Shown here in pieces: positions 8,834-16,265 of a DNA stretch of 64,000 bases. Source of the DNA: an uncultured Clostridium sp. (GTDB lineage: Bacteria > Bacillota > Clostridia > TANB77 > CAG-508); contig CAOJXR010000006.1 in NCBI GenBank assembly GCA_948465565.1, positions 1 to 64,000 on the forward strand, written 5' to 3'. A model generated the notes under the pieces. That model was not told the DNA's origin. It made no database searches and was given only the letters and a program-made list of their open reading frames with translations. The position numbers and the translations under genes are program-made. How positions within the stretch are numbered: the stretch's first letter is position 1; every line of letters starts with the position of its first letter.

Positions 8834-9751
8834 GTGAGATATAATATTTTAACATACCATATTGGGGAAGGTATTAGAAATTTATTTAAAAATAAAAAAT
8901 CAACAATGGCATCTTTATGTATTATGATGGCTACGATGCTTATGTTTGGTATATTTTTCATTATTGGGCAGAATGTTAATAATGTAATGAAAACTATTGA
9001 AGAAGAACAAGGAATGCAGGTTTTTATCATAGATGAGGCTGATAGTTCAGAAGTTCAACAAGTTAGAGATATGATACTTTCAATTGATGGAGTTTCTTCT
9101 GCTCAAATTTATACTAGACAAGATGCTTTGGATAAAATGAAAGAAAGAATGAAAAATCATGCAGATTTGCTTTCAGTATATGAAGGCGATGAGAACATTT
9201 TTCCTGATTCAGTAATTGTAAAATTATCTAATCTTGAAAGAAGTGCAGAAGTTCAAGAGAAAATAAGACAGATAACAATTGATGGTAAAAGTTATATTGA
9301 TGATATTTTAAATAGTGATAAAACTGTAAATGCTTTAATAAGTATTGCAAATGGTATAAAGATTGTTACTGGTGTACTTTTAATATTATTAATTGCGATT
9401 TCAGTATTCATTATTTCTAATACAATAAAATTAACAGTTCATGCAAGAAGAAAAGAAATTTCAATTATGAAATATGTTGGTGCAACAAACTCTTTTATTC
9501 GTTGGCCATTTATTGTTGAAGGTATGATTATTGGAGTTTTAGCAGCATTATTTACAATGTTAATTATTTATTTTGGATATACAATAGTTGTTCAAAAGAT
9601 AATGCTTGCATTGAGTCATATTAAGATTAGTGTTGCATTATTAACATTTAAAGAATTGTATAAATTAATTTTAATAGTTTATATGACACTTGGAATTGGA
9701 ATTGGAGTACTTGGTAGTTCAATTTCTATGAAGAAATACTTAGAGGTATAG
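8834..9751 (+). CDS. ftsX: Cell division permease-like protein FtsX
   Basis: A 305 aa membrane protein of the FtsX family, with a GTG start. There are four predicted transmembrane segments (about 24-44, 172-196, 226-250 and 275-298). The large extracellular loop after TM1 (about 50-165), typical of FtsX, contacts the amidase or endopeptidase activators. The sequence between TM2 and TM3 contains the conserved HARRKEISIMKYVGAT block. It does not transport; with FtsE it gates cell-wall hydrolases, probably the two adjacent M23 proteins. Confidence 0.93.
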   Translation: MRYNILTYHIGEGIRNLFKNKKSTMASLCIMMATMLMFGIFFIIGQNVNNVMKTIEEEQGMQVFIIDEADSSEVQQVRDMILSIDGVSSAQIYTRQDALDKMKERMKNHADLLSVYEGDENIFPDSVIVKLSNLERSAEVQEKIRQITIDGKSYIDDILNSDKTVNALISIANGIKIVTGVLLILLIAISVFIISNTIKLTVHARRKEISIMKYVGATNSFIRWPFIVEGMIIGVLAALFTMLIIYFGYTIVVQKIMLALSHIKISVALLTFKELYKLILIVYMTLGIGIGVLGSSISMKKYLEV

Positions 9752-9781
9752 TACTGATAATTATAAAAAGGGAGCATGATT

Positions 9782-10939
9782 ATGAGAAAGAAAATTATTA
9801 AGGTTTTAGTAATTTTAACTGTAATGTGCCTTATAATAATGGGGCTTTCTTGCAAGTCTTTTGGTGATTATGTTTCTAATTTGAGGGATCAACAAGCGAA
9901 TCTCCAGAGTCAGCTAGAGGCTTCAAATATACAGGTTGAAATTATTCAGTCAGATATTTCAGAGCTAGCAGCGCAGATTTTACAAATGAATGAAGATATA
10001 ACTTCTCAAGAAATTGAGGTTGATTTACTTAGAAGTCAGAGTAAAGAGTTGCAAGAGAGTATTGAGAAGAATGAGGTTGAACTTGAGGAGATAACAGAGA
10101 CATATAATAAACAAAAAAAGATTTTGGAAGCACGTTTAGTTGCATCATATAAATCTGGTGAAATACAGTACTTAGATTATTTGCTACAGGCTAGTTCATT
10201 ACCTGAATTTATTTCAACATATTATTATATTTCTGAAATGGTTGAGGCTGATAGTGAGCTATTGGTTAAGACAAATAAACAAAAAGAAGAATTAGAACTT
10301 GCAAAGTTAGAATTAAAAAAACAAAAAAAACAATTAGCACAAACATTAGAGGAAAGTGAAAATAAAGCGGTTTCTTTAGCTAATAAGCAAACTATAAAAG
10401 ATGCGTATATTAGACAGTTATCAGAAGAAGAACAAAAGTATACTACTGATATTATTGAGATGCAGACTGAGATAAAGAAAGTTGAGGCTGAGATTTTAGA
10501 GGCTGCGGCTTTACATATTGGTTTTGATTATGTTGGTGGGGAAATGGCTTGGCCAGTACCAGGATATACACGTATTACGTCAGAGTTTGGAATGAGAACG
10601 CATCCTATAACAGGTGTGTATAAATTGCATACAGGTACAGATATTGGTGCACCTCTTGGAACACCTTTTATTGCAGCAAATGATGGAGTTGTTGTAAAGG
10701 CTGGATGGAATAATGCTTATGGTAATATGGTTATGATAAACCATGGTGGTGGAGTTTCTACTTTATATGCACATGGTTCAGAAATATTAGTTCAAGTTGG
10801 ACAGGAAGTTAAAAGGGGAGAAGAAGTTTTGAAAGTTGGTAGTACAGGGTATTCTACAGGACCTCATGCTCATTTTGAAGTTAGAATAAATGGACAGTAT
10901 GTTAATCCGATACCATATATTACTACAACAGTAAGGTAA
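9782..10939 (+). CDS. Coiled-coil M23 murein peptidase (EnvC/PcsB-like), copy 1
   Basis: This is a 385 aa exported peptidoglycan endopeptidase or activator. An N-terminal signal/anchor segment (about 6-24) is followed by a long coiled coil (about 30-245) and a C-terminal M23 (LytM) domain (about 260-380). The zinc ligands are intact: HTGTD gives His and Asp, and HAHFE gives the HxH pair, so it should be catalytic unlike E. coli EnvC. ATG 9782 is chosen because AGGGAG lies 8 bases upstream; ATG 9776 is too close. Placement directly after ftsEX implies activation by FtsEX, as for PcsB of streptococci. The next gene is a paralogue. Confidence 0.9.
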   Translation: MRKKIIKVLVILTVMCLIIMGLSCKSFGDYVSNLRDQQANLQSQLEASNIQVEIIQSDISELAAQILQMNEDITSQEIEVDLLRSQSKELQESIEKNEVELEEITETYNKQKKILEARLVASYKSGEIQYLDYLLQASSLPEFISTYYYISEMVEADSELLVKTNKQKEELELAKLELKKQKKQLAQTLEESENKAVSLANKQTIKDAYIRQLSEEEQKYTTDIIEMQTEIKKVEAEILEAAALHIGFDYVGGEMAWPVPGYTRITSEFGMRTHPITGVYKLHTGTDIGAPLGTPFIAANDGVVVKAGWNNAYGNMVMINHGGGVSTLYAHGSEILVQVGQEVKRGEEVLKVGSTGYSTGPHAHFEVRINGQYVNPIPYITTTVR

Positions 10940-10962
10940 TTAAAATTAAGGAGGACTCTTTA

Positions 10963-12174
10963 GTGAAAAACAAAAGAATTAAGGTAGTTTTGATTTGTAT
11001 TATTATGATTTTTGTTTGTACTTTTTTAGGTAATATATTAATTTCGTTTGCGGCTACTTCTTCAGAATTACAACAGCAACATCAACAAACACAAAATGAT
11101 ATAAATGATGCGAAAAATGAACAACAGGAAATTAGAAATAATATGTCAGCTATTCAAAAAGAGGTTGATGATTTAAATTCGAAAATTAGTAGTTATCAGA
11201 ATGAGATTTATGATTTAACACAACAGATTGAAGATACTATTGCGAAAATCACAAGTGCTGAAAATGAATTAGATAAGACTCAAAAAAATTTAGAGGAAAA
11301 ACAAGAACTTTTAAAGAAAAGGCTTATTGCTTCATATAAATTAGGTGATACAACATATTTGGATGTGTTACTTAGTTCAGATGGATTAACAGATTTTTTG
11401 TCTAAGTATTATTATATTGAGCAAATGGCTGAGGCTGATACAAGATTAATAGAGACAATTAAAGAGACAAAGGTTCAAATTGAAGAATCAAAGAAAATTC
11501 TAGAAGATAGTAAACTAGCTCTTGAGGATGCTAAGAAAAACCAGGAATTAAAAAAGGAATCTTTGGATATAGCCAAATCAGAGAAAAATGCAAAGTATAG
11601 TCAATTATCAGAGGAAGAAAAGGCATTACAACAAAAAATAGAGGAAATGCAGGCAGAAGATACTAAGATTAGAGCTGCTATTGCTAAGGCTCTTAAGGAA
11701 GAAGAGGAGAGAAGACAGCAAGAACAGAATAAGCCTAATGGTGGTGGTTCAAGTTCGACAGTTAGTCCAGGTGGATATATTTGGCCACTTCCAGCTGCAT
11801 ATACAAAAATAACTACTGGATTATATTATTCTTGGGGTGGATATCATGGTGCTGTTGATTTTGGTTCAGGAGGAATAAATGGTCAACCTGTGTATGCTGT
11901 TAAAGATGGTACAGTTATTTTAACTCAGAATTTAACAAATAGTTATGGTACATATGTTATGATAAATCATCATGATGGTACGTATACTTTATATGCGCAT
12001 GGTCAAAGAGGCTCAATTACTGTTAGTGAAGGGCAAAAAGTTAAACAAGGTCAACAGATTATGAAAGTTGGTACAACAGGAAATTCTACAGGACCACATT
12101 TACATTTTGAAGTTAGACTTGCACCAGGTGGTTCTAATAATAAAGTAAGTCCATATAAATATTTACCAATATAA
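10963..12174 (+). CDS. Coiled-coil M23 murein peptidase, copy 2
   Basis: This is a tandem paralogue of the preceding gene, 403 aa, with a GTG start 8 bases after AAGGAGG. It has a signal/anchor at about 8-28, a coiled coil from about 30 to 245, a Gly/Ser-rich linker (GGGSSSTVSPGG) and an M23 domain. Zinc ligands are HGAVD and HLHFE, so the site is complete. The pattern ASYKxGxTxYLDxLL in the coiled coil is shared with copy 1 and shows duplication. The role is probably septal peptidoglycan splitting under FtsEX control; division of labour between the copies is unknown. Confidence 0.9.
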   Translation: MKNKRIKVVLICIIMIFVCTFLGNILISFAATSSELQQQHQQTQNDINDAKNEQQEIRNNMSAIQKEVDDLNSKISSYQNEIYDLTQQIEDTIAKITSAENELDKTQKNLEEKQELLKKRLIASYKLGDTTYLDVLLSSDGLTDFLSKYYYIEQMAEADTRLIETIKETKVQIEESKKILEDSKLALEDAKKNQELKKESLDIAKSEKNAKYSQLSEEEKALQQKIEEMQAEDTKIRAAIAKALKEEEERRQQEQNKPNGGGSSSTVSPGGYIWPLPAAYTKITTGLYYSWGGYHGAVDFGSGGINGQPVYAVKDGTVILTQNLTNSYGTYVMINHHDGTYTLYAHGQRGSITVSEGQKVKQGQQIMKVGTTGNSTGPHLHFEVRLAPGGSNNKVSPYKYLPI

Positions 12175-12191
12175 CAAAAATTGATAAGTAT

Positions 12192-12214
12192 AGGGCGTCA
12201 GCGAATGGCGCCCT
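12192..12214 (+). repeat. GC-rich hairpin without U-tract between M23 copy 2 and S41 protease
   Basis: AGGGCG/CGCCCT stem extended by T-G and C-G pairs, loop about 7 bases, followed by AAATTG rather than Ts. It could be a weak terminator or an mRNA stability or processing element. Confidence 0.5.
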
Positions 12215-12249
12215 AAATTGTTGAATATAAATTATTTAGGAGGAATGAC

Positions 12250-13452
12250 ATGGAGGATGAGAACAGAAAATATCAGGTAAAAGTAAAAATTATTATTGCG
12301 ATTGTTTTAACAATGCTTATTACAATGTGCGTAAGTGTTTTCGTTTATGATAGGTATTTGGCTAGCAAAGGATTATTGATTAATTCTTATGAGGGGTCAA
12401 AAGATGTTTCAGATTCTTTGGATGAATTGAGAACGATTTTAGAGGCAACTTATAAAGGAGAATTGAATAGTGATGAAATGAAGCAAGCTGCATTGAAAGG
12501 ATATGTGGAAGGTGTAGGTGATCCATATACAGAATATATGACTAGAGAAGAATGGGAAGATTTGCAGACATCATTAAGTGATTTTGTCGGAATTGGCGTA
12601 TATTTATCTGAAGTAAGAGGTTCTGGAATTACTGTTGTAACAGGTACAATTAGTGAAGAGACTCCTGCTGCTAAAGTTGGTATTAAACCTGGAGATATTA
12701 TAAAGGAAGTTAATTCAGAGGATGTTTCTACTAAAGGCGTTGAATATGTGTCTTCAAAAGTTAAAGGACCAGAAGGTTCAAAAGTTAAAGTTAAGGTGTT
12801 GCGTGGAGAAGATGAGTTAACTTTTGATGTTGAAAGAGCTGCTATTAAAGTATATGAGATTAAATCTGAAATGCTAGAAAATAATATTGGATATATCGAT
12901 TTTGATTCTTTTACTGATACAAGTGCTGATGAATTTGAAAATGCGTATAAAGCTTTGAAAAATAAAGGTGCTAAATCGTTGATTGTTGATTTAAGAGATA
13001 ATACAGGTGGATATGTTCAATCTGCACTTAATATAGCTGATTTATTTGTAAATAAGGATGAAAAGCTACTTATTACTGAGGATAAAGATGGAGAGAGAAC
13101 TATTAATTATTCTAAACATGGAAAGACAATTAATATGCCTGTTGTTGTATTGGTTAATGAGTATTCTGCTAGTGCATCTGAAATTTTAACTGGAATATTA
13201 AAAGATTATGATGTTGCAACAATTGTTGGAACAAGAACGTATGGAAAAGGTGTTATCCAAAATGTTTATCCTAAGGTTTTGGGTGGAGCACTAAAGGTTA
13301 CTACTGCAGAATATTTTACACCAAAAGAGAATAAAATTCATAAGGTTGGAATTGAACCTGATGAGGAAGTACAATTGGATAAAACGATTGATACTCTAAC
13401 AAGAGAGAATGATAATCAATTACAGAAGGCTATTGATTTATTAAAAAAATAA
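12250..13452 (+). CDS. C-terminal processing serine protease (S41, CtpA/CtpB-like)
   Basis: A 400 aa membrane-anchored periplasm-side protease. One transmembrane helix spans about 11-31; a PDZ domain (about 105-190) includes the carboxylate-binding SDFVGIGVYL stretch, and the S41 catalytic domain follows. The Ser/Lys dyad is visible in NEYSASASEI and TYGKGVIQ. Family members trim C-terminal tails of exported proteins, including signalling proteases in sporulation and wall hydrolases. It follows the M23 pair after a hairpin and has its own AGGAGG ribosome binding site. A poly-A/T stretch and the tRNA promoter follow immediately. Confidence 0.92.
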   Translation: MEDENRKYQVKVKIIIAIVLTMLITMCVSVFVYDRYLASKGLLINSYEGSKDVSDSLDELRTILEATYKGELNSDEMKQAALKGYVEGVGDPYTEYMTREEWEDLQTSLSDFVGIGVYLSEVRGSGITVVTGTISEETPAAKVGIKPGDIIKEVNSEDVSTKGVEYVSSKVKGPEGSKVKVKVLRGEDELTFDVERAAIKVYEIKSEMLENNIGYIDFDSFTDTSADEFENAYKALKNKGAKSLIVDLRDNTGGYVQSALNIADLFVNKDEKLLITEDKDGERTINYSKHGKTINMPVVVLVNEYSASASEILTGILKDYDVATIVGTRTYGKGVIQNVYPKVLGGALKVTTAEYFTPKENKIHKVGIEPDEEVQLDKTIDTLTRENDNQLQKAIDLLKK

Positions 13453-13471
13453 AAAAAAATTAAAAAAAATG

Positions 13472-13500
13472 TTGACAAGAATGTTAAAATCTAGTATACT
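13472..13500 (+). promoter_or_regulatory. Promoter of tRNA-Val/Asp/Phe operon
   Basis: TTGACA, 17 bases, TATACT. It is a strong stable-RNA-type promoter directly upstream of the leader hairpin and tRNA-Val. Confidence 0.8.
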
Positions 13501-13502
13501 AT

Positions 13503-13528
13503 CAATTGTCAGCGATGACTGACAATTG
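13503..13528 (+). repeat. 10-bp perfect inverted repeat at 5' end of tRNA operon transcript
   Basis: CAATTGTCAG, loop CGATGA, CTGACAATTG begins two bases after the -10 box, so the primary transcript would start with or inside this hairpin. It could protect the pre-tRNA 5' end or be an operator. Confidence 0.6.
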
Positions 13529-13533
13529 AAAAT

Positions 13534-13609
13534 GGTCGCTTAGCTCAGCTGGGAGAGCATCTGCCTTACAAGCAGGAGGTCATAGGTTCGAGCCCTATAG
13601 CGACCACCA
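13534..13609 (+). tRNA. tRNA-Val (anticodon TAC)
   Basis: 76 nt including encoded CCA. The acceptor stem GGTCGCT/AGCGACC is perfect. D-arm, TAC anticodon loop (CTTACAA) and GGTTCGAGCCC T-arm are all present. First gene of a three-tRNA operon. Confidence 0.97.
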
Positions 13610-13615
13610 TTTTAT

Positions 13616-13692
13616 GGCCCGGTAGTTCAGTTGGTTAGAACGCTAGCCTGTCACGCTAGAGGTCGACGGTTCGAGCCCGTTCCGGGTCGCCA
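13616..13692 (+). tRNA. tRNA-Asp (anticodon GTC)
   Basis: 77 nt including encoded CCA. The acceptor GGCCCGG pairs with CCGGGTC with one G-U, the anticodon loop is CTGTCAC, and the discriminator is G73 as expected for Asp. Only 6 bases separate it from tRNA-Val. Confidence 0.97.
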
Positions 13693-13693
13693 G

Positions 13694-13717
13694 AGACTAT
13701 CTAGAAATAGATAGTCT
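13694..13717 (+). repeat. Hairpin between tRNA-Asp and tRNA-Phe
   Basis: A perfect 10-bp stem AGACTATCTA/TAGATAGTCT closed by a GAAA tetraloop, followed by TTATATTT. It is a processing or weak termination element inside the tRNA operon; the GNRA loop makes it very stable. Confidence 0.6.
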
Positions 13718-13725
13718 TTATATTT

Positions 13726-13801
13726 GGCTCGATAGCTCAGTTGGTAGAGCAGGGGACTGAAAATCCCCGTGTCAGTGGTTCGATTCCACTTCGAGCCACC
13801 A
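13726..13801 (+). tRNA. tRNA-Phe (anticodon GAA)
   Basis: 76 nt with encoded CCA. The acceptor stem GGCTCGA/TCGAGCC is perfect, the anticodon loop is CTGAAAA and the discriminator is A73. Last gene of the operon, followed by a strong terminator. Confidence 0.97.
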
Positions 13802-13805
13802 CTGT

Positions 13806-13848
13806 AAAACTTTGTAATTCTTAAATATATAAGATTACAAAGTTTTTT
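13806..13848 (+). terminator. Terminator of tRNA operon
   Basis: A perfect 13-bp stem AAAACTTTGTAAT/ATTACAAAGTTTT, extended internally by CTTA/TAAG, and followed by more Ts. Confidence 0.9.
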
Positions 13849-13911
13849 GTTTTATGAGATAAAATATTAGGATATGAGTTAAGTATGGTAGAATTTTATT
13901 ATCGAAAAATG

Positions 13912-13940
13912 TTGCAAAATTCTGAAAATATTATTATAAT
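13912..13940 (+). promoter_or_regulatory. Promoter of the membrane-anchored protein gene at 13968
   Basis: TTGCAA, 17 bases, TATAAT; the coding start is 28 bases downstream. Confidence 0.6.
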
Positions 13941-13967
13941 GTGAGGCGTGGGGAAGTTGGAGGAGAT

Positions 13968-14441
13968 ATGAAAAATAAGAATACGTATGTAGTTATAGGG
14001 CTAGTATTATTGATTGCTGTTGCTTCTATATCTAGCATATTTTTATATAATAAAGAGCATAATGTTAATGCACCCAAACAAGAGGCTAAGAAATTGGTTA
14101 AAGAGGTAGCTTCAATTGATAGTTTTAAAAATAAACTTATAGAAAATGAAATAGAGATAGCAGAGGAAAATGAAAATACAGAATGTAATCTAATTGGGGC
14201 AGCAAAGGGTGTTTCTTATAAAATTGATAATGAAGTTATACAAGTTTATAAATTTGATTTAGATAAATCTGATGAATTGACTGTAACAAATATAAAAAAG
14301 GCTCAAGAGGAACAGAAGGTTATTATGCCATCATTTAATGATTATGAGTTTAAGGTTAAGTATAATAAAGGTTTGATTCTTATAAATTCTGAAGATCATC
14401 CACAAGGAGAAAAGATTGTGGAGATTTTTGAGAGCTTGTAA
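13968..14441 (+). CDS. Membrane-anchored protein of unknown function
   Basis: A 157 aa protein with one N-terminal transmembrane helix (about 5-27, TYVVIGLVLLIAVASISSIF) and a hydrophilic extracytoplasmic domain of about 130 residues. I do not recognise a family. The start at 13968 is preceded by GGAGGAG; the longer frame from 13941 lacks one. The gene has its own promoter and terminator and stands alone between the tRNA operon and a CapA-like gene. Charge and composition suggest a small extracellular alpha/beta domain, with no cysteine pairs or lipobox. Confidence 0.7.
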   Translation: MKNKNTYVVIGLVLLIAVASISSIFLYNKEHNVNAPKQEAKKLVKEVASIDSFKNKLIENEIEIAEENENTECNLIGAAKGVSYKIDNEVIQVYKFDLDKSDELTVTNIKKAQEEQKVIMPSFNDYEFKVKYNKGLILINSEDHPQGEKIVEIFESL

Positions 14442-14455
14442 TATATGGATATATA

Positions 14456-14499
14456 CACTAAAATATTGGATGATGAGTCTGATATTTTAGTGTTTTTTT
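14456..14499 (+). terminator. Terminator
   Basis: An 11-bp perfect stem CACTAAAATAT/ATATTTTAGTG followed by seven Ts. Confidence 0.85.
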
Positions 14500-14570
14500 A
14501 ATATAATAGTATGATATTTATAATATTATAGTGATTTGTGAAAAATAGATTATATAAAGGGGAGAAAAGT

Positions 14571-15770
14571 ATGAAGAAATTTATTGTGGCTACTATTATA
14601 TCAATTTTTATTGTGTTTGGTGTTTTTGAGATTATAACTATGCCTAAGGAGGATAGTGGGTTAATATCTGAGGATAATGTTGCTAAGATTGATGAACCTA
14701 TTATTCCAGATGATATAACAATTCATATGACTGTTGGTGGAGATGTTCTTTGCCATAATACGAACTTTTGGGATGCATATGATGCTTCTACAGGTACGTA
14801 TGATTTTTCATATAGTTTTGAGGATATAAAGAAATATTTTGATAATGCAGATATTGCTATAGGTACTCTTGAGACGAACTTTGCTGGTAAGAGTGTTGGA
14901 TATAGTAATTATCCTTTATTTAATTCTCCAGAGGCTTTGGCGACTGATTTAAGGGAATTAGGATTTGATATTCTTGCTACTGGGAATAATCATTGTTTAG
15001 ATAAAGGTTTTTCTGGAATGGTAAGTACATTGAATGAATTGGATATGGCAGGAATTGAGCATATGGGAACATATGCAACAGAGGAAGCTAGTCAGCAATA
15101 TCTTATTAAAGATGTTAATGGGATTAAGATGGCATTTTTGAATTATACTTATGGTACAAATGGAATTCCTGTTCCTAAGGGAAAAGAGTTTGCGGTTAAT
15201 TTTATTGATAAAGATAAAATTAAACATGATATTGATAGTGTAAAAGAGATTGGTATTGATGTTATTTGTGTTAATATGCACTGGGGAGAGGAGTATAGGC
15301 TTACTCAAACGAAACAACAAGAGGAACTTGCTGATTTCTTGTTCCAAAATGGAGTTGATTTGATATTAGGTAGTCATACACATTGTTTGGAACCAATGGA
15401 GAAAAGGACTGTTGTTCTTGAGGATGGAACTGAGAAGGATGGTTTTGTTATTTATTCTTTAGGTAATTTTATGTCTGGTCAGAAGGCAGAGAATTCTAGA
15501 CAATCTGTTATATTGGATATTCAGTTAACTAAAAGTGGTGAGACTGGTAAGATTAGCATAGACCAGGTAAAGTATACACCAACTTATATGTTTAATTTTT
15601 ATAATTCAAGACAGCTTAAACGTTTTAAAGTTATGGATATAGAGGCTGAAATTGAAAAGTATGAAGCTGGAGATACGAGTATTGGTGCTAGTATGTATAA
15701 TACTTTGAAAAAGGAACTTGAAAATGTATATAAGGTTCTTGGTGATGAAATTATAACAGAAGATATGTAA
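14571..15770 (+). CDS. CapA-family metallophosphatase-like protein
   Basis: This 399 aa protein has an N-terminal signal anchor (about 2-22) and a PGA_cap/CapA domain, a calcineurin-like fold. Metal-site motifs are all visible: GGDVLCH, TGNNHCLD, NMHWGEEY and GSHTHCLEP. The family is named for poly-gamma-glutamate capsule synthesis, but isolated members like this one are common in Firmicutes and their substrates are largely unknown. No capB/capC partners are nearby, so a capsule role should not be assumed. The start is taken after GGGGAG; the upstream frame from 14538 lacks a ribosome binding site. Confidence 0.88.
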   Translation: MKKFIVATIISIFIVFGVFEIITMPKEDSGLISEDNVAKIDEPIIPDDITIHMTVGGDVLCHNTNFWDAYDASTGTYDFSYSFEDIKKYFDNADIAIGTLETNFAGKSVGYSNYPLFNSPEALATDLRELGFDILATGNNHCLDKGFSGMVSTLNELDMAGIEHMGTYATEEASQQYLIKDVNGIKMAFLNYTYGTNGIPVPKGKEFAVNFIDKDKIKHDIDSVKEIGIDVICVNMHWGEEYRLTQTKQQEELADFLFQNGVDLILGSHTHCLEPMEKRTVVLEDGTEKDGFVIYSLGNFMSGQKAENSRQSVILDIQLTKSGETGKISIDQVKYTPTYMFNFYNSRQLKRFKVMDIEAEIEKYEAGDTSIGASMYNTLKKELENVYKVLGDEIITEDM

Positions 15771-15793
15771 GAGATAGAGAGTTTTTGCAGAGT

Positions 15794-15822
15794 TTGTGAA
15801 AAATGTTGAATATGGATACAAT
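15794..15822 (+). promoter_or_regulatory. Promoter of the small Cys-rich membrane protein gene
   Basis: TTGTGA, 17 bases, TACAAT, about 70 bases upstream of the start codon. Confidence 0.45.
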
Positions 15823-15894
15823 AGTAGATGTTAATGTAACAAAGTGGGGAAATAAATCATATTATGTATAAACCAGAGGTTTGGAGGTGCAAAT

Positions 15895-16128
15895 ATGGAA
15901 CCACAAGTTACAATTTGTTGTAGTAGAAGAAATCAAAAATGTTGCTGTTTATTGAGAGTATTATATATTCTAATTGCTTTATTTTTATTTGTAATTGGAG
16001 TAATAATAGGTGCTTTTGCTGGTGCTTTCGTTATAACTGCTATCACATATTTTGCAGCAGTTGCTACGATTTTAGGTGTGCTTGCAATTATAACAGTAAT
16101 ATATTTTTTCTGTAATTGCAGAAATTAG
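15895..16128 (+). CDS. Small Cys-flanked two-helix membrane protein
   Basis: A 77 aa protein. Two hydrophobic helices (about 22-44 and 48-71) are flanked by cysteine-containing ends: CCSRRNQKCCC at 8-18 and CNC at 73-75. Both termini should face the same side, so a metal or disulfide cluster could form there. The start follows GGAGGTG. The gene is monocistronic, with its own promoter and a strong terminator. I recognise no family and assign no function. Confidence 0.7.
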   Translation: MEPQVTICCSRRNQKCCCLLRVLYILIALFLFVIGVIIGAFAGAFVITAITYFAAVATILGVLAIITVIYFFCNCRN

Positions 16129-16151
16129 TTATAGTTTAAGTTTAGTTAAGG

Positions 16152-16188
16152 GGTCCAAACTTTTATGATAATTGTTTGGACCTTTTTT
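16152..16188 (+). terminator. Terminator
   Basis: A perfect 9-bp stem GGTCCAAAC/GTTTGGACC with a 13-base loop and six Ts. Confidence 0.88.
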
Positions 16189-16202
16189 ATTATTTACATT
16201 GA

Positions 16203-16231
16203 TTGAAAAAACTAATTCTGTGTGATAGAAT
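16203..16231 (+). promoter_or_regulatory. Promoter of glmU
   Basis: TTGAAA, 17 bases, TAGAAT, with the start codon 35 bases downstream. Confidence 0.6.
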
Positions 16232-16265
16232 ACAAATATCTTTTTTAAGAAAGGATGATTGTAAT

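Noticed and set aside
14571..15770. Capsule (poly-gamma-glutamate) synthesis locus
   Set aside because: Only the CapA-like gene is present; capB and capC are missing and the neighbours are unrelated.
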